NCBI GenBank assembly: GCA_024275695.1 | Contig: JAJRYP010000009.1 | Location: forward strand, 1 to 16,131 | DNA length: 16,131 nucleotides | DNA from: Patescibacteria group bacterium | GTDB taxonomy: Bacteria > Patescibacteriota > Gracilibacteria > UBA1369 > PNNO01 | Direction of reading: 5' to 3' | Shown here: positions 1 to 5,760 of the stretch, one piece after another | Layout: every line of letters begins with the position of its first letter | How positions within the stretch are numbered: the first letter of the stretch is position 1 | Notes under the pieces: generated by a model | What the model was told of the DNA's origin: nothing | Seen by the model: only the letters and a program-made list of their open reading frames with translations | Databases searched by the model: none | Made by a program: the position numbers and the translations under genes

Positions 1-150
1 TATCTAAACGCCATTGACATATTCAAAAAATTAAAACGTTTAAACTTGAATTTTTGGCTTAAATTAAGGAAATTTTTCTTTTTCGTCATCCCGGGATGAG
101 ACTGTTTTAGTAAAAGTTCGTCTATAACACATCTCGCGTGTGAAAGAACA

Positions 151-190
151 TAAAAACCTCCCCTAAAGCGAATTATGCCGCTTTTCAGGG
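151..190 (-). terminator. intrinsic terminator of efp
   Basis: On the minus strand a 10-bp stem with a 2-nt bulge (CCCT + AAAGCG pairing with CGCTTT + AGGG; arms 179-190 and 161-170, 8-nt loop) is followed by GAGGTTTTT. It lies about 32 nt after the efp stop codon, as expected for a Rho-independent terminator. Confidence 0.6.
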
Positions 191-193
191 CAT

Positions 194-219
194 CACCCGG
201 AAAAACCGGGGTCTTTTTA
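194..219 (+). terminator. intrinsic terminator facing efp from the left
   Basis: ACCCGG (195-200), loop AAAAA, then CCGGGGT (206-212, one bulge) followed by CTTTTT on the plus strand. It would stop a plus-strand transcript entering from the left edge before it runs into efp. No gene for that transcript is visible in the window. Bases 1-150 otherwise hold only AT-rich sequence and a 14-bp perfect palindrome (TCATCCCGGGATGA, 86-99). Confidence 0.5.
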
Positions 220-221
220 GT

Positions 222-779
222 CTAAGCACGCTCTACATAATCCCCTTTTTCCGTATTTACGCGTATTTTATCTCCTTCATTAATAAATAAAGGAACGTTT
301 ACCGCAAGGCCTGTTTCCAAAGTCGCGGGCTTACTTCCGCCGGACACTGTATCGCCTTTGACCCCCGGCGTTGTTTCAACAACTTTAAATACCATTTTGG
401 GCGGAAGTGAAATCGAAATCATGTTTACTTCGTAAAACACACCGTCAACAGTTGTCCCGTCCAACAAATAAGGTACTGCCGATTCGATTGTTTCCAAAGG
501 GATTTCAAACTGCTCGTATGTTGATTCGTTCATAAAATACGCTTCCGTATCGGTTTTATACAAATATTGTACTTTTTGATTTCGCACATCGGCAAATTCG
601 AAATTTTCACCCGCCAAAAAGGTTTTATCAAGTACATTGCCTGTCTTTAAATTTTTCAACTTTGTACGCATTACCGGTTTTTGCGCTTCTTTTCGTTTAA
701 ATTCGCTCCATGTTATTAGATACGGATCGTCTTTATATTTCACAATGCGTCCTTGTTTAAGTTCGGTTAGATTAGCCAT
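222..779 (-). CDS. efp: translation elongation factor P (EF-P) with atypical tip loop
   Basis: EF-P binds between the ribosomal P and E sites and rescues ribosomes stalled on polyproline. The 185 aa match the usual length. Three domains are seen: an N-terminal KOW-like domain (about 1-64), a central OB domain, and a C-terminal OB domain carrying the family signature around GDTVSGGSKPATLETGL (141-157). The odd part is the domain I tip. Bacillus EF-P reads P30-G-K32-G, with K32 carrying the modification. Aligned without gaps to the conserved Arg38, this protein reads K30-E-A32-Q-K34-P, so alanine is at the modified position. No modification enzyme gene (EpmA, EpmB, EarP, YmfI) is in the window. 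The gene stands alone on the minus strand, with a promoter at 891-919 and a repeat in its leader. No Shine-Dalgarno site precedes the ATG. The stop is TAG. Confidence 0.95.
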   Translation of the reverse strand: MANLTELKQGRIVKYKDDPYLITWSEFKRKEAQKPVMRTKLKNLKTGNVLDKTFLAGENFEFADVRNQKVQYLYKTDTEAYFMNESTYEQFEIPLETIESAVPYLLDGTTVDGVFYEVNMISISLPPKMVFKVVETTPGVKGDTVSGGSKPATLETGLAVNVPLFINEGDKIRVNTEKGDYVERA

Positions 780-809
780 AATTTGTCGTTATTAACTGGA
801 AAATTTTGA

Positions 810-881
810 GGAGTTCGCTCCGCTCACACTATGCTCGCGATAGATTTTCGCTCGCGGGAGACTCGCTTTATGCTCGTCTCT
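810..881. repeat. 72-bp dispersed repeat, copy 1
   Basis: This stretch matches the reverse complement of 8726-8797 at 65 of 72 positions without gaps; nearly all differences are transitions. It is richer in GC than its flanks and folds well: GGAG-TTCG-CTCC is a UUCG-capped hairpin at one end, GAGAC/GTCTC pair at the other, and CGCGA/TCGCG pair in the middle. It occupies the efp 5' leader, immediately downstream of the predicted transcription start. No coding sequence or transposase is present. Confidence 0.85.
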
Positions 882-890
882 GGCAGGAAA

Positions 891-919
891 ACTATAACGA
901 AAAAGCGGAAAACGCGCAA
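891..919 (-). promoter_or_regulatory. promoter of efp
   Basis: On the minus strand TTGCGC (914-919), a 17-bp spacer and TATAGT (891-896) form a sigma-70-type promoter. The predicted start near 884 places the whole 72-bp repeat in the efp 5' untranslated region. Confidence 0.5.
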
Positions 920-993
920 CCGAACACTTTTAATAATTATTTTAATTCAATTTTACAATAACCAACTAAAATGCACTTTGCTGGCCTAGTCGT

Positions 994-1063
994 GGGGGCA
1001 GCAGGTGCGGCACCGGTTTCGTCAAGCCAGGTGCCAGGGGTTCAATTCCCCTTGCTTCCACCA
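994..1063 (+). ncRNA. alanine-type tRNA-like RNA without a normal anticodon arm
   Basis: A 70-nt tRNA-like unit. The acceptor stem is GGGGGCA (994-1000) with TGCTTCC (1053-1059), followed by A73 and an encoded CCA. A perfect 5-bp T stem (AGGGG/CCCCT) encloses the consensus loop TTCAATT (1041-1047). The third acceptor pair is G3-U70 with A73, the known identity set for alanyl-tRNA synthetase, also used by tmRNA. Only 35 nt separate the acceptor 5' strand from the T stem, too few for normal D and anticodon arms. They can form one 10-bp hairpin, GGCACCGGTT (1009-1018) with AGCC + GGTGCC (one bulged A). A forced cloverleaf would give a 4-nt anticodon loop. An outer stem (GCTGGCC 980-986 with GGCCAGC 1066-1072) brackets the unit. 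It is not a complete tmRNA: no tag frame or pseudoknot region lies between the two acceptor halves. Possibilities are a reduced tmRNA/tRNA-Ala relic or a functional non-decoding RNA. Confidence 0.6.
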
Positions 1064-1080
1064 CGGGCCAGCTTTATAAT
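1052..1080 (+). promoter_or_regulatory. promoter inside the tRNA-like gene
   Basis: TTGCTT (1052-1057), a 17-bp spacer and a perfect TATAAT (1075-1080). The -35 box lies within the T-stem/acceptor 3' strand of the tRNA-like RNA. The predicted transcription start is about 1087, exactly where the complement of the tRNA-like central arm begins. The same TTGCTT/TATAAT pair is seen ahead of the HU gene. Confidence 0.6.
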
Positions 1081-1085
1081 GAATG

Positions 1086-1146
1086 TGACGAAACCGGTGC
1101 CACGCACTATGCTGCGTAGCTCCCCAAGAAATTGGGGAGTTTTTTT
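1086..1146 (+). ncRNA. predicted ~60-nt small RNA complementary to the upstream tRNA-like RNA
   Basis: A short transcription unit starts at about 1087 behind a near-consensus promoter and ends in an intrinsic terminator. Its first 16 nt (1086-1101) are a perfect reverse complement of 1009-1024, the 5' strand of the tRNA-like central arm. After a 2-nt bulge, GCAC (1104-1107) can extend the pairing with GTGC (1005-1008) to 20 bp. A small hairpin (CTATG/CGTAG) follows, then the terminator. No Shine-Dalgarno site or convincing reading frame is present. It could act in trans on the tRNA-like RNA, or the same sequence in cis could refold a long transcript. Expression is inferred from sequence only. 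Confidence 0.5.
1120..1146 (+). terminator. strong intrinsic terminator
   Basis: CTCCCCAA (1120-1127), GAAA tetraloop, TTGGGGAG (1132-1139), then seven T. It ends the small RNA and any read-through from the tRNA-like gene before the sigma-factor promoter. Confidence 0.9.
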
Positions 1147-1189
1147 GTAATGGAAATCCAACTTTTGCCTTTTACTAAGTGAACGAAGC

Positions 1190-1218
1190 TTGACAATCGG
1201 GAGAAAATTTGTCATAAA
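1190..1218 (+). promoter_or_regulatory. promoter of the sigma / anti-sigma / rdgB operon
   Basis: Consensus TTGACA (1190-1195), exactly 17 bp, then CATAAA (1213-1218). The predicted start near 1225 leaves a leader of about 24 nt before the sigma-factor ATG. Confidence 0.65.
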
Positions 1219-1248
1219 GAGTACCTTTATTGGTAATTTAAAGGAGCA

Positions 1249-1827
1249 ATGCCCGACTACCCGGAACTCGAACAAGAGAAAAGACTTATCGAATCCGCTA
1301 AAAAGGATCCCGATAAGTTTATCGCTCTCTATGACAAATATGTAGATCAGATTTATCGTTACGTTTATCGCCGTACAAGCGGTGATAAAAATATGACGCA
1401 TGACTTGGTAAGCCAAACTTTCCTGGATGCCCTGTCGCATATAAAGAAATTTCAATGGCGGGGCTATCCGTTTTCATCCTGGCTATACAAAATTGCTCAT
1501 AACAATGTAATCAAATGGTATCGTGAAGTCGGAAAAATCAAAAGTGTGCCACTTGAAGAAGCAAGACAGGTATCAAATAACGAGCAAACTCAAAAGCAAC
1601 AGCTTGAGAGCAAAATGGCGGGCGAACAAATCCGCAAAATCCTAAGCAAACTTGACCGGGAAGAACGAGAAATTCTTCGTCTTAAATTCTTTGAAGAATT
1701 ATCAAATGTTGAGATTGCGGATATCATGGGCTTATCAGTATCGAATGTTGGTGTAAAGGTGTTCAGAACATTAAAAAAAGCCAAAGGTTTTCTCCCCTCA
1801 AAGAAAGAATTAAAAAAACTCGATTAA
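1249..1827 (+). CDS. ECF-type RNA polymerase sigma factor
   Basis: This 192-aa protein has the two-domain layout of extracytoplasmic-function sigma factors, which direct RNA polymerase to a small regulon. Region 2 spans about residues 21-92, with a region 2.2-like core-binding helix (DLVSQTFLDAL, 52-62) and a region 2.4-like -10 recognition helix (FSSWLYKIAHN, 75-85). Region 4 spans about 125-178, with a helix-turn-helix at about 151-174 (LSNVEIADIMGLSVSNVGVK). A polar linker (about 100-124) joins them. AAAGGAG lies only 2 nt before the ATG, closer than usual. The next gene begins 2 nt after the stop and encodes a membrane protein fitting an anti-sigma role, the classic pairing. The regulon and signal cannot be read from this window. 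Confidence 0.88.
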   Translation: MPDYPELEQEKRLIESAKKDPDKFIALYDKYVDQIYRYVYRRTSGDKNMTHDLVSQTFLDALSHIKKFQWRGYPFSSWLYKIAHNNVIKWYREVGKIKSVPLEEARQVSNNEQTQKQQLESKMAGEQIRKILSKLDREEREILRLKFFEELSNVEIADIMGLSVSNVGVKVFRTLKKAKGFLPSKKELKKLD

Positions 1828-1828
1828 T

Positions 1829-3013
1829 ATGAATGACAAACACTATTTCAGCGACATAACGGAGCTCTTCCTGAGAGCAAAAAAAGAGGAGCAAATAGAA
1901 GTAAATCCGCAAATTAAAAATGCCGTGCGGGAAATGCTCAAATATAAAATTTCCGAGATAAAAGGGACAAAGAATATCGCACAAGACAAACCGGATATTT
2001 TTGGGTTCTTTAGAAAATGGCGATATCAACTTGTTGCTGTTCCCGCGTCTTTGGCAACTCTAATTATTGTAGTTTTTGCGGCTTCAAATCTCCGGCTTAC
2101 AATTCCAAAAGAAGATCTTGCAACCGATATACAACAAGCTGACAAAATTGCTCAAACTGAAATTGATAAGTCATATAGTTTAATTGCGGATCTCGAGGCG
2201 GAAGATGAAATCGATCCGACGGAAACCGATCGTGCTCTTCTTCAAACTGTTAGCAAGCCCGATAATAAGCCGCTTTCGATCAATGTTAATGACAAAACCA
2301 CTACGAGAACTTTAAATAAAATTCCTCAAACCGGTCGTGAAAATTATATCGCCGATAACACTCCCGATGTTCCGGACAGCAAGGAATTACTTTCTTCAGA
2401 GGCTATTTTGGATTTTGACTTTATTCTGCCTAAGACGGAGTCTGCAGAGAAATCTTCGGACGATGTTGTAGAAAAACCTCAAGAAACACTCCCGGGCGAG
2501 TCTTCCGATGAGCCGACGAAAGAAGTTGCCGATGAGCCGACAAGCGAACCTGAAACTTACATTGCGAGTATTGATGAAGAAGATACGCGGTCCGCGGAAG
2601 AAATCGTTGCGGATGAAGCGGTTCAAGAAGAGGCGACGGAGCCGAAAGCGGAATTTACGACATCTTCAATGATAGCCGTATTGCCTGAAGAGGAACAAAC
2701 TTTAAAACGTATTTATACCGAGAAAGAACAAATTTTTGTTAAACAAACAAGAGAAGAGTCCTATCCCGTCTACTATTTCCGTAATTCTTCCGTTGATATA
2801 GCTCCCAAGTTCGATGAATCGCTTCTAAAGAATATTTCAGAGAAAAGCCTCCCGTCTTCAATGACCGTTTATTACACGGACGACGACAAGGTTCTTGTTG
2901 AAATGGCGCTAAAAGAAGATTCAGCAACAAAATGGTATTTATTCGAAAAAGTTAACGACACCTGGACTATTCAAAAATACGAAAAGGAAATTGTGAATGA
3001 TGTGGTAAAATAG
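1829..3013 (+). CDS. putative membrane-anchored anti-sigma factor
   Basis: No family recognised by sequence; the role is inferred from position and topology. The 394-aa protein has a cytoplasmic N-terminal segment (about 1-66), one predicted membrane helix (about 67-87) and a long outside region. That region begins with a low-complexity Glu/Asp/Thr/Pro-rich stalk (about 100-275) and ends in a compact domain (about 300-394) with several Tyr and Trp. Single-pass proteins encoded directly after an ECF sigma factor commonly hold it at the membrane until a signal triggers proteolysis. The N-terminal segment (helix around 20-45) lacks the His-x3-Cys-x2-Cys zinc motif of ZAS-type anti-sigma factors. 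The ATG lies 2 nt after the sigma stop, indicating translational coupling. The stop is TAG, followed at once by a palindromic repeat array. Confidence 0.6.
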   Translation: MNDKHYFSDITELFLRAKKEEQIEVNPQIKNAVREMLKYKISEIKGTKNIAQDKPDIFGFFRKWRYQLVAVPASLATLIIVVFAASNLRLTIPKEDLATDIQQADKIAQTEIDKSYSLIADLEAEDEIDPTETDRALLQTVSKPDNKPLSINVNDKTTTRTLNKIPQTGRENYIADNTPDVPDSKELLSSEAILDFDFILPKTESAEKSSDDVVEKPQETLPGESSDEPTKEVADEPTSEPETYIASIDEEDTRSAEEIVADEAVQEEATEPKAEFTTSSMIAVLPEEEQTLKRIYTEKEQIFVKQTREESYPVYYFRNSSVDIAPKFDESLLKNISEKSLPSSMTVYYTDDDKVLVEMALKEDSATKWYLFEKVNDTWTIQKYEKEIVNDVVK

Positions 3014-3014
3014 G

Positions 3015-3079
3015 TTGCCGAGTAACCCAGACTTACCGAGCAAACGCAGGTTGCTTAGCAAACTCGGTTTGCCAAGCAA
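3015..3079 (+). repeat. 18-bp-period palindromic repeat array A (4 units)
   Basis: Four 11-bp imperfect palindromes start exactly 18 bp apart: TTGCCGAGTAA (3015), TTACCGAGCAA (3033), TTGCTTAGCAA (3051) and TTGCCAAGCAA (3069). The consensus is TTRCYNRGYAA with 7-bp variable spacers. The array begins 1 bp after the anti-sigma stop codon. It is followed by further short inverted sequence (ATGCGT/ACGCAT, about 3079-3096). The same unit on the same spacing recurs at 15581-15627. Confidence 0.85.
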
Positions 3080-3119
3080 ATGCGTGCGCAAACGCATGCA
3101 AATGCGTAACAATACCACC

Positions 3120-3683
3120 ATGAAACTTCTTATTGCTACAACAAACATCGGAAAATTTAATGAAATCGAAGAAGTTTTAAAAGATTTGGATCTCGAACTT
3201 TATCATCTTAAAAAGAATGAAGTTGTTGCCGGGAAATCACTAAAAGAATTATTGACAAATGATGATTTCGAAGAGCATGGGGAAACTTTTGAAGAGAATG
3301 CAGAGTTAAAAGCCATGCATTATCACGAATTAATCGGACTCCCGACCATCGGTGAAGATTCGGGAATTATCGTTGACGCGCTTAAAGGTGAACTTGGCGT
3401 TAAAACAAGACGCTGGGGGGCCGGGGCAAACGCGACGGACGAAGAATGGATTAAATACTTCATGGAAGTTATGAAAGACGTACCTGAAAAAAAACGTACC
3501 GCACGATTTATATGCGCGGCGGCGTTTATTGACGGCGGTGGCGAGACTGTTATGTTCCGCGGCCAAACGGAAGGTGTGATTACCCATACGCTTGAAGCAC
3601 CGCTAAAAAAAGGCATCCCTTTGAGCTCATGCTTTAGGCCGACGGGGCACGATAAAGTTTACGCCGCTTTAAGCGAACAATAA
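3120..3683 (+). CDS. rdgB: RdgB/HAM1 XTP/dITP pyrophosphatase, stopped early by an in-frame TAA
   Basis: The family hydrolyses ITP, dITP and XTP to monophosphates, keeping deaminated purines out of nucleic acids. Family motifs seen: N-terminal LLIATTNIGKFNE (3-15), GETFEENAELKA (54-65), GEDSGIIVDAL (78-88) and R97/R98. The frame is 187 aa, ending at ...YAALSEQ. Reading on through the TAA (3681-3683) in the same frame gives KNQVSHRGKAFHDLKNF and reaches TAG at 3756-3758. SHR is the conserved substrate-binding element of this family, so the natural C-terminus has been cut off. The usual Asp of the GxxYDxxF motif is also replaced (GIPLSSCF, 165-172). I start at the ATG at 3120 because family proteins begin here; an upstream TTG frame would translate the repeat array. 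Third gene of the sigma operon; convergent with the glycosyltransferase. Probably inactive or impaired, unless the stop is read through or is a sequence error. Confidence 0.85.
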   Translation: MKLLIATTNIGKFNEIEEVLKDLDLELYHLKKNEVVAGKSLKELLTNDDFEEHGETFEENAELKAMHYHELIGLPTIGEDSGIIVDALKGELGVKTRRWGAGANATDEEWIKYFMEVMKDVPEKKRTARFICAAAFIDGGGETVMFRGQTEGVITHTLEAPLKKGIPLSSCFRPTGHDKVYAALSEQ

Positions 3684-3752
3684 AAAAATCAAGTCAGCCA
3701 TAGAGGTAAAGCTTTCCATGATTTAAAAAATTTCATTCGAATGGAGTACAAT

Positions 3753-4877
3753 TTATAGATCTTTCCAAACTTTTTCGTAAACTCTCAAAGTGTCATTTCC
3801 GTAATTTTTCCATGAATAAACCTCGGCGCGTGTTTTGCCCTGTTCGATCTTTTTTTCGCGCAATTTTTGATTAACCGTTAATATTTCAATATTTTTCGCA
3901 ATATCTTCCGGATCTAAAGGGTCCACGTAAACAGCGGCATCACCAAGAACTTCCGGGATGCTTGAAACGTGCGAAGAAATAACCGGCGTTCCACATGCCA
4001 TGGCTTCCAAAGGAGGCAATCCGAATCCTTCATATAAAGAAGGAAACAAAAATACCGATGCCAGATTATAAAATCCAAGCAGATCTTCGTCCGGAACATC
4101 TGTAATAATTTTTACGGAAGTTTTTATTCCAAGTCTTTCAATTTGCTTGTTCAAATCGTTCAAATTGCCTTTTAATGTTGTGTAGCCGATCAGTAAAAAA
4201 TGTACATTTTTATGATTTTTACGAAATCTCGCGAAAGCTTTTAGCGCGGTTTTTATATTTTTGCGAGGAAGATCCGGCGCCCCAACGAAAAGTATATATT
4301 TCTTATCTTTCTCCAATGAAAATTTTTCATAAAAAGAATCGGGAATTTCCTTGTCTTCCTTAAAAAATTCCTGAATTGGCGGATACGCCACACTGATTTT
4401 ATCTTCGGAAATATTTAAATGCTTAACAATATCCTGCTTTGTGTACTCGGAATTTGCCAGAATATGAGTTGCCTTTTTCATGCCTTTGTAAGCCCACTTT
4501 AAAAACCTGATATATTTATCGCTCGCCTCGTTTGGAAGCACCAACGGAATGACGTCAAGACAGCTTACAATTGTTTTTTCACATGGAAGAAAATTTAACA
4601 TGAACGCCTCTTCCGCGAACATAATGTGTTTGATTCGATCTTTTTTAAACTCTTTTCGAAATTTTAACGGATGTAAAAAATGATTTGCCAAATGCCTTAC
4701 CGCCGAATATTTTTTTCCTTTCAGCGGATATAAATTTTTAATTTTAAAATCCACATACGGATCAAGTTGCTTAAAAAAAGCGGATTCGTAATGCCTTTTA
4801 TAACCGGTTTTTGTTTTTTCGCCCTCTTTTTGAACGAAATTTTTTTCGCCAACAAATAAAGTAACGGGTATCCGCAT
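3753..4877 (-). CDS. GT4-family (GT-B fold) glycosyltransferase
   Basis: A cytoplasmic or membrane-associated retaining glycosyltransferase, probably adding a sugar such as mannose from a nucleotide donor to a cell-surface glycan or lipid. The acceptor cannot be told. The 374 aa fit the family. The N-terminal half holds the acceptor domain, ending near ANSEYTKQDI (141-150). The C-terminal Rossmann domain starts at YILFVGAPDLPRKN (194-207), where R205 and K206 match the phosphate-binding pair. The signature E-x7-E motif is E283 to E291 in EGFGLPPLEAMACGTPV. No membrane helix is seen. The gene is divergent from the methyltransferase across a 66-bp region containing an inverted repeat (GGTATG...CATACC, 4888-4916). 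Its 3' end overlaps the remnant of the rdgB reading frame. No Shine-Dalgarno site. Confidence 0.9.
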   Translation of the reverse strand: MRIPVTLFVGEKNFVQKEGEKTKTGYKRHYESAFFKQLDPYVDFKIKNLYPLKGKKYSAVRHLANHFLHPLKFRKEFKKDRIKHIMFAEEAFMLNFLPCEKTIVSCLDVIPLVLPNEASDKYIRFLKWAYKGMKKATHILANSEYTKQDIVKHLNISEDKISVAYPPIQEFFKEDKEIPDSFYEKFSLEKDKKYILFVGAPDLPRKNIKTALKAFARFRKNHKNVHFLLIGYTTLKGNLNDLNKQIERLGIKTSVKIITDVPDEDLLGFYNLASVFLFPSLYEGFGLPPLEAMACGTPVISSHVSSIPEVLGDAAVYVDPLDPEDIAKNIEILTVNQKLREKKIEQGKTRAEVYSWKNYGNDTLRVYEKVWKDL

Positions 4878-4887
4878 CTATGAAAAT

Positions 4888-4916
4888 GGTATGGATAAGC
4901 TGTTTTATATCATACC
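4888..4916. promoter_or_regulatory. inverted repeat in the divergent promoter region
   Basis: GGTATG(g)ATA at 4888-4897 pairs with TATCATACC ending at 4916. It lies between the divergent glycosyltransferase and methyltransferase genes and overlaps a possible minus-strand -10 box (TATAAA, 4904-4909). It may be an operator or a leader hairpin; no function is shown. Confidence 0.35.
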
Positions 4917-4943
4917 TATTTTGGCCGATAATGAACAGTTGAA

Positions 4944-5579
4944 ATGGTAAAATTAATGCCGTATTATCGAAATCGCAATCCTGTCACAAACACGCTCAAA
5001 ACAGTCACGGAACGAAATCGCACAATGAATAAAAAAACACAAGCAGTACTCAAAAGCTTGGAAGAAGAGGCAAAAGAAAAAGGTAATCCATACTGGATTA
5101 TTTCACGTGAAACAGGGGAGTTTTTGAACAAGCTCATTCTTGAAAAGAATATAAAGCGCGTTCTGGAAGTCGGAACATCTGTTGGATATTCGGGAATTTG
5201 GCTGGCCGAAGCTTTAACGCATACAGATGGAAAGCTATACACGATTGAATCGCACAATGAACGCTTTAAAATGGCTAATAAAAATTTTAAAGAAGCCGAT
5301 CTTCAGGATTATATTATCCAATTAAAAGGCCATGCTCCCGATGTCGAAATTCATGATATGTTTGATCTTTTATTTCTTGATGCCACAAAGATCGAGCATC
5401 TCTCTTATTTAATCGCCTTTCTTTTCCATATGAAAAAAAATGGGATTATTGTGGCCGACAACGCTCTGTCACATGAACGGGAAATGAAAAAATATAAAGA
5501 TTATATATTCAATTCAGATCAGCTTGAAAGCAAATTAATCGAAACGGGAACGGGTCTGTATTATTCCAAAATCATTTAG
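4944..5579 (+). CDS. class I SAM-dependent O-methyltransferase (COG4122-like)
   Basis: Transfers a methyl group from S-adenosylmethionine; family members often act on catechol-like or caffeoyl-CoA-type oxygen acceptors, but the substrate here is unknown. Of 211 aa, motif I is RVLEVGTSVGYSG (72-84), with the ribose-binding acidic residue at E102 (YTIESH) and the post-II motif DLLFLDA (141-147, D146). D172-N173 (VADNAL) is the metal-binding pair typical of this cation-dependent family. No signal or membrane segment. The start is uncertain. ATGs at 4944, 4956 and 5025 are in frame, none with a Shine-Dalgarno site, and the family core begins close to the 5025 start (MNKKTQAVLKSLEEEAK). The N-terminal 27 residues may therefore not be translated. 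The stop is TAG, 6 nt before a hairpin. Confidence 0.85.
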   Translation: MVKLMPYYRNRNPVTNTLKTVTERNRTMNKKTQAVLKSLEEEAKEKGNPYWIISRETGEFLNKLILEKNIKRVLEVGTSVGYSGIWLAEALTHTDGKLYTIESHNERFKMANKNFKEADLQDYIIQLKGHAPDVEIHDMFDLLFLDATKIEHLSYLIAFLFHMKKNGIIVADNALSHEREMKKYKDYIFNSDQLESKLIETGTGLYYSKII

Positions 5580-5608
5580 AAAGAAGGCGGAATCATGAGG
5601 ATTCCGCC
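5580..5608 (-). terminator. terminator of the tRNA-like operon
   Basis: A perfect 9-bp stem, GGCGGAATC (5586-5594) and GATTCCGCC (5600-5608), with a 5-nt loop. On the minus strand it is followed by TTCTTTCT, so it ends the minus-strand RNA operon. No T run follows it on the plus strand, although it sits just after the methyltransferase stop. Confidence 0.6.
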
Positions 5609-5657
5609 GTGAAGGATTGAGCAATTGACCCCGCGAGGAGTCAAAGGCTACTTTGAG

Positions 5658-5760
5658 CGGTTCCGGTCGGAGTCGAACCGACAGCCGTTCCCACCTTGTC
5701 TTGCTTTGAGGAGGAAGAGGGAAAGGGGGGTTACTGCTCTACCATTTGAGCTACGGAACC
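5658..5760 (-). tRNA. tRNA-like gene with expanded, unreadable anticodon region
   Basis: Read on the minus strand, the ends are canonical. The acceptor is GGTTCCG (5760-5754) with CGGAACC (5665-5659). A 4-bp D stem (GCTC/GAGC) has loop AAATGGTA. A 5-bp T stem (GTCGG/CCGAC) encloses TTCGACT. The discriminator is G and no CCA is encoded. Between the D arm and T stem lie 52 nt instead of the usual 21-22. They include a long pyrimidine tract, and no 17-nt anticodon arm can be drawn. The best pairing I find is CCCCCCTT with AAGGTGGG (one mismatch), continued by GT/AC, giving an extended arm with a ~25-nt loop. Total length 103 nt. The isotype is not assignable. It could be an intron-bearing tRNA, a class II tRNA I cannot fold by eye, or a non-decoding relic. 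Its 5' end directly abuts the preceding mini RNA. A trailer hairpin (TCAAAG/CTTTGA, 5641-5656) follows. Confidence 0.65.

Noticed and set aside
86..99. The 14-bp palindrome TCATCCCGGGATGA as an operator
   Set aside because: A single short dyad without a nearby promoter or regulator; noted within the terminator entry only.
1052..1119. A permuted or complete tmRNA, with a tag frame ending A-T-H-Y-A-A-TAG at 1099-1119
   Set aside because: Both acceptor halves already pair within 994-1063, no second GGRRGCA follows the CCA, and no pseudoknot region is present. The tag-like residues overlap the complementary arm and terminator, so chance is likelier.
1042..1455. A 137-aa minus-strand reading frame
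   Set aside because: It covers the RNA locus, the sigma promoter and the start of the sigma gene on the opposite strand; a shadow frame.
3015..3119. An rdgB N-terminal extension beginning at TTG 3015 with LPSK-like 6-residue repeats
   Set aside because: It is only the translation of the 18-bp palindromic repeats; the family starts at the ATG at 3120.
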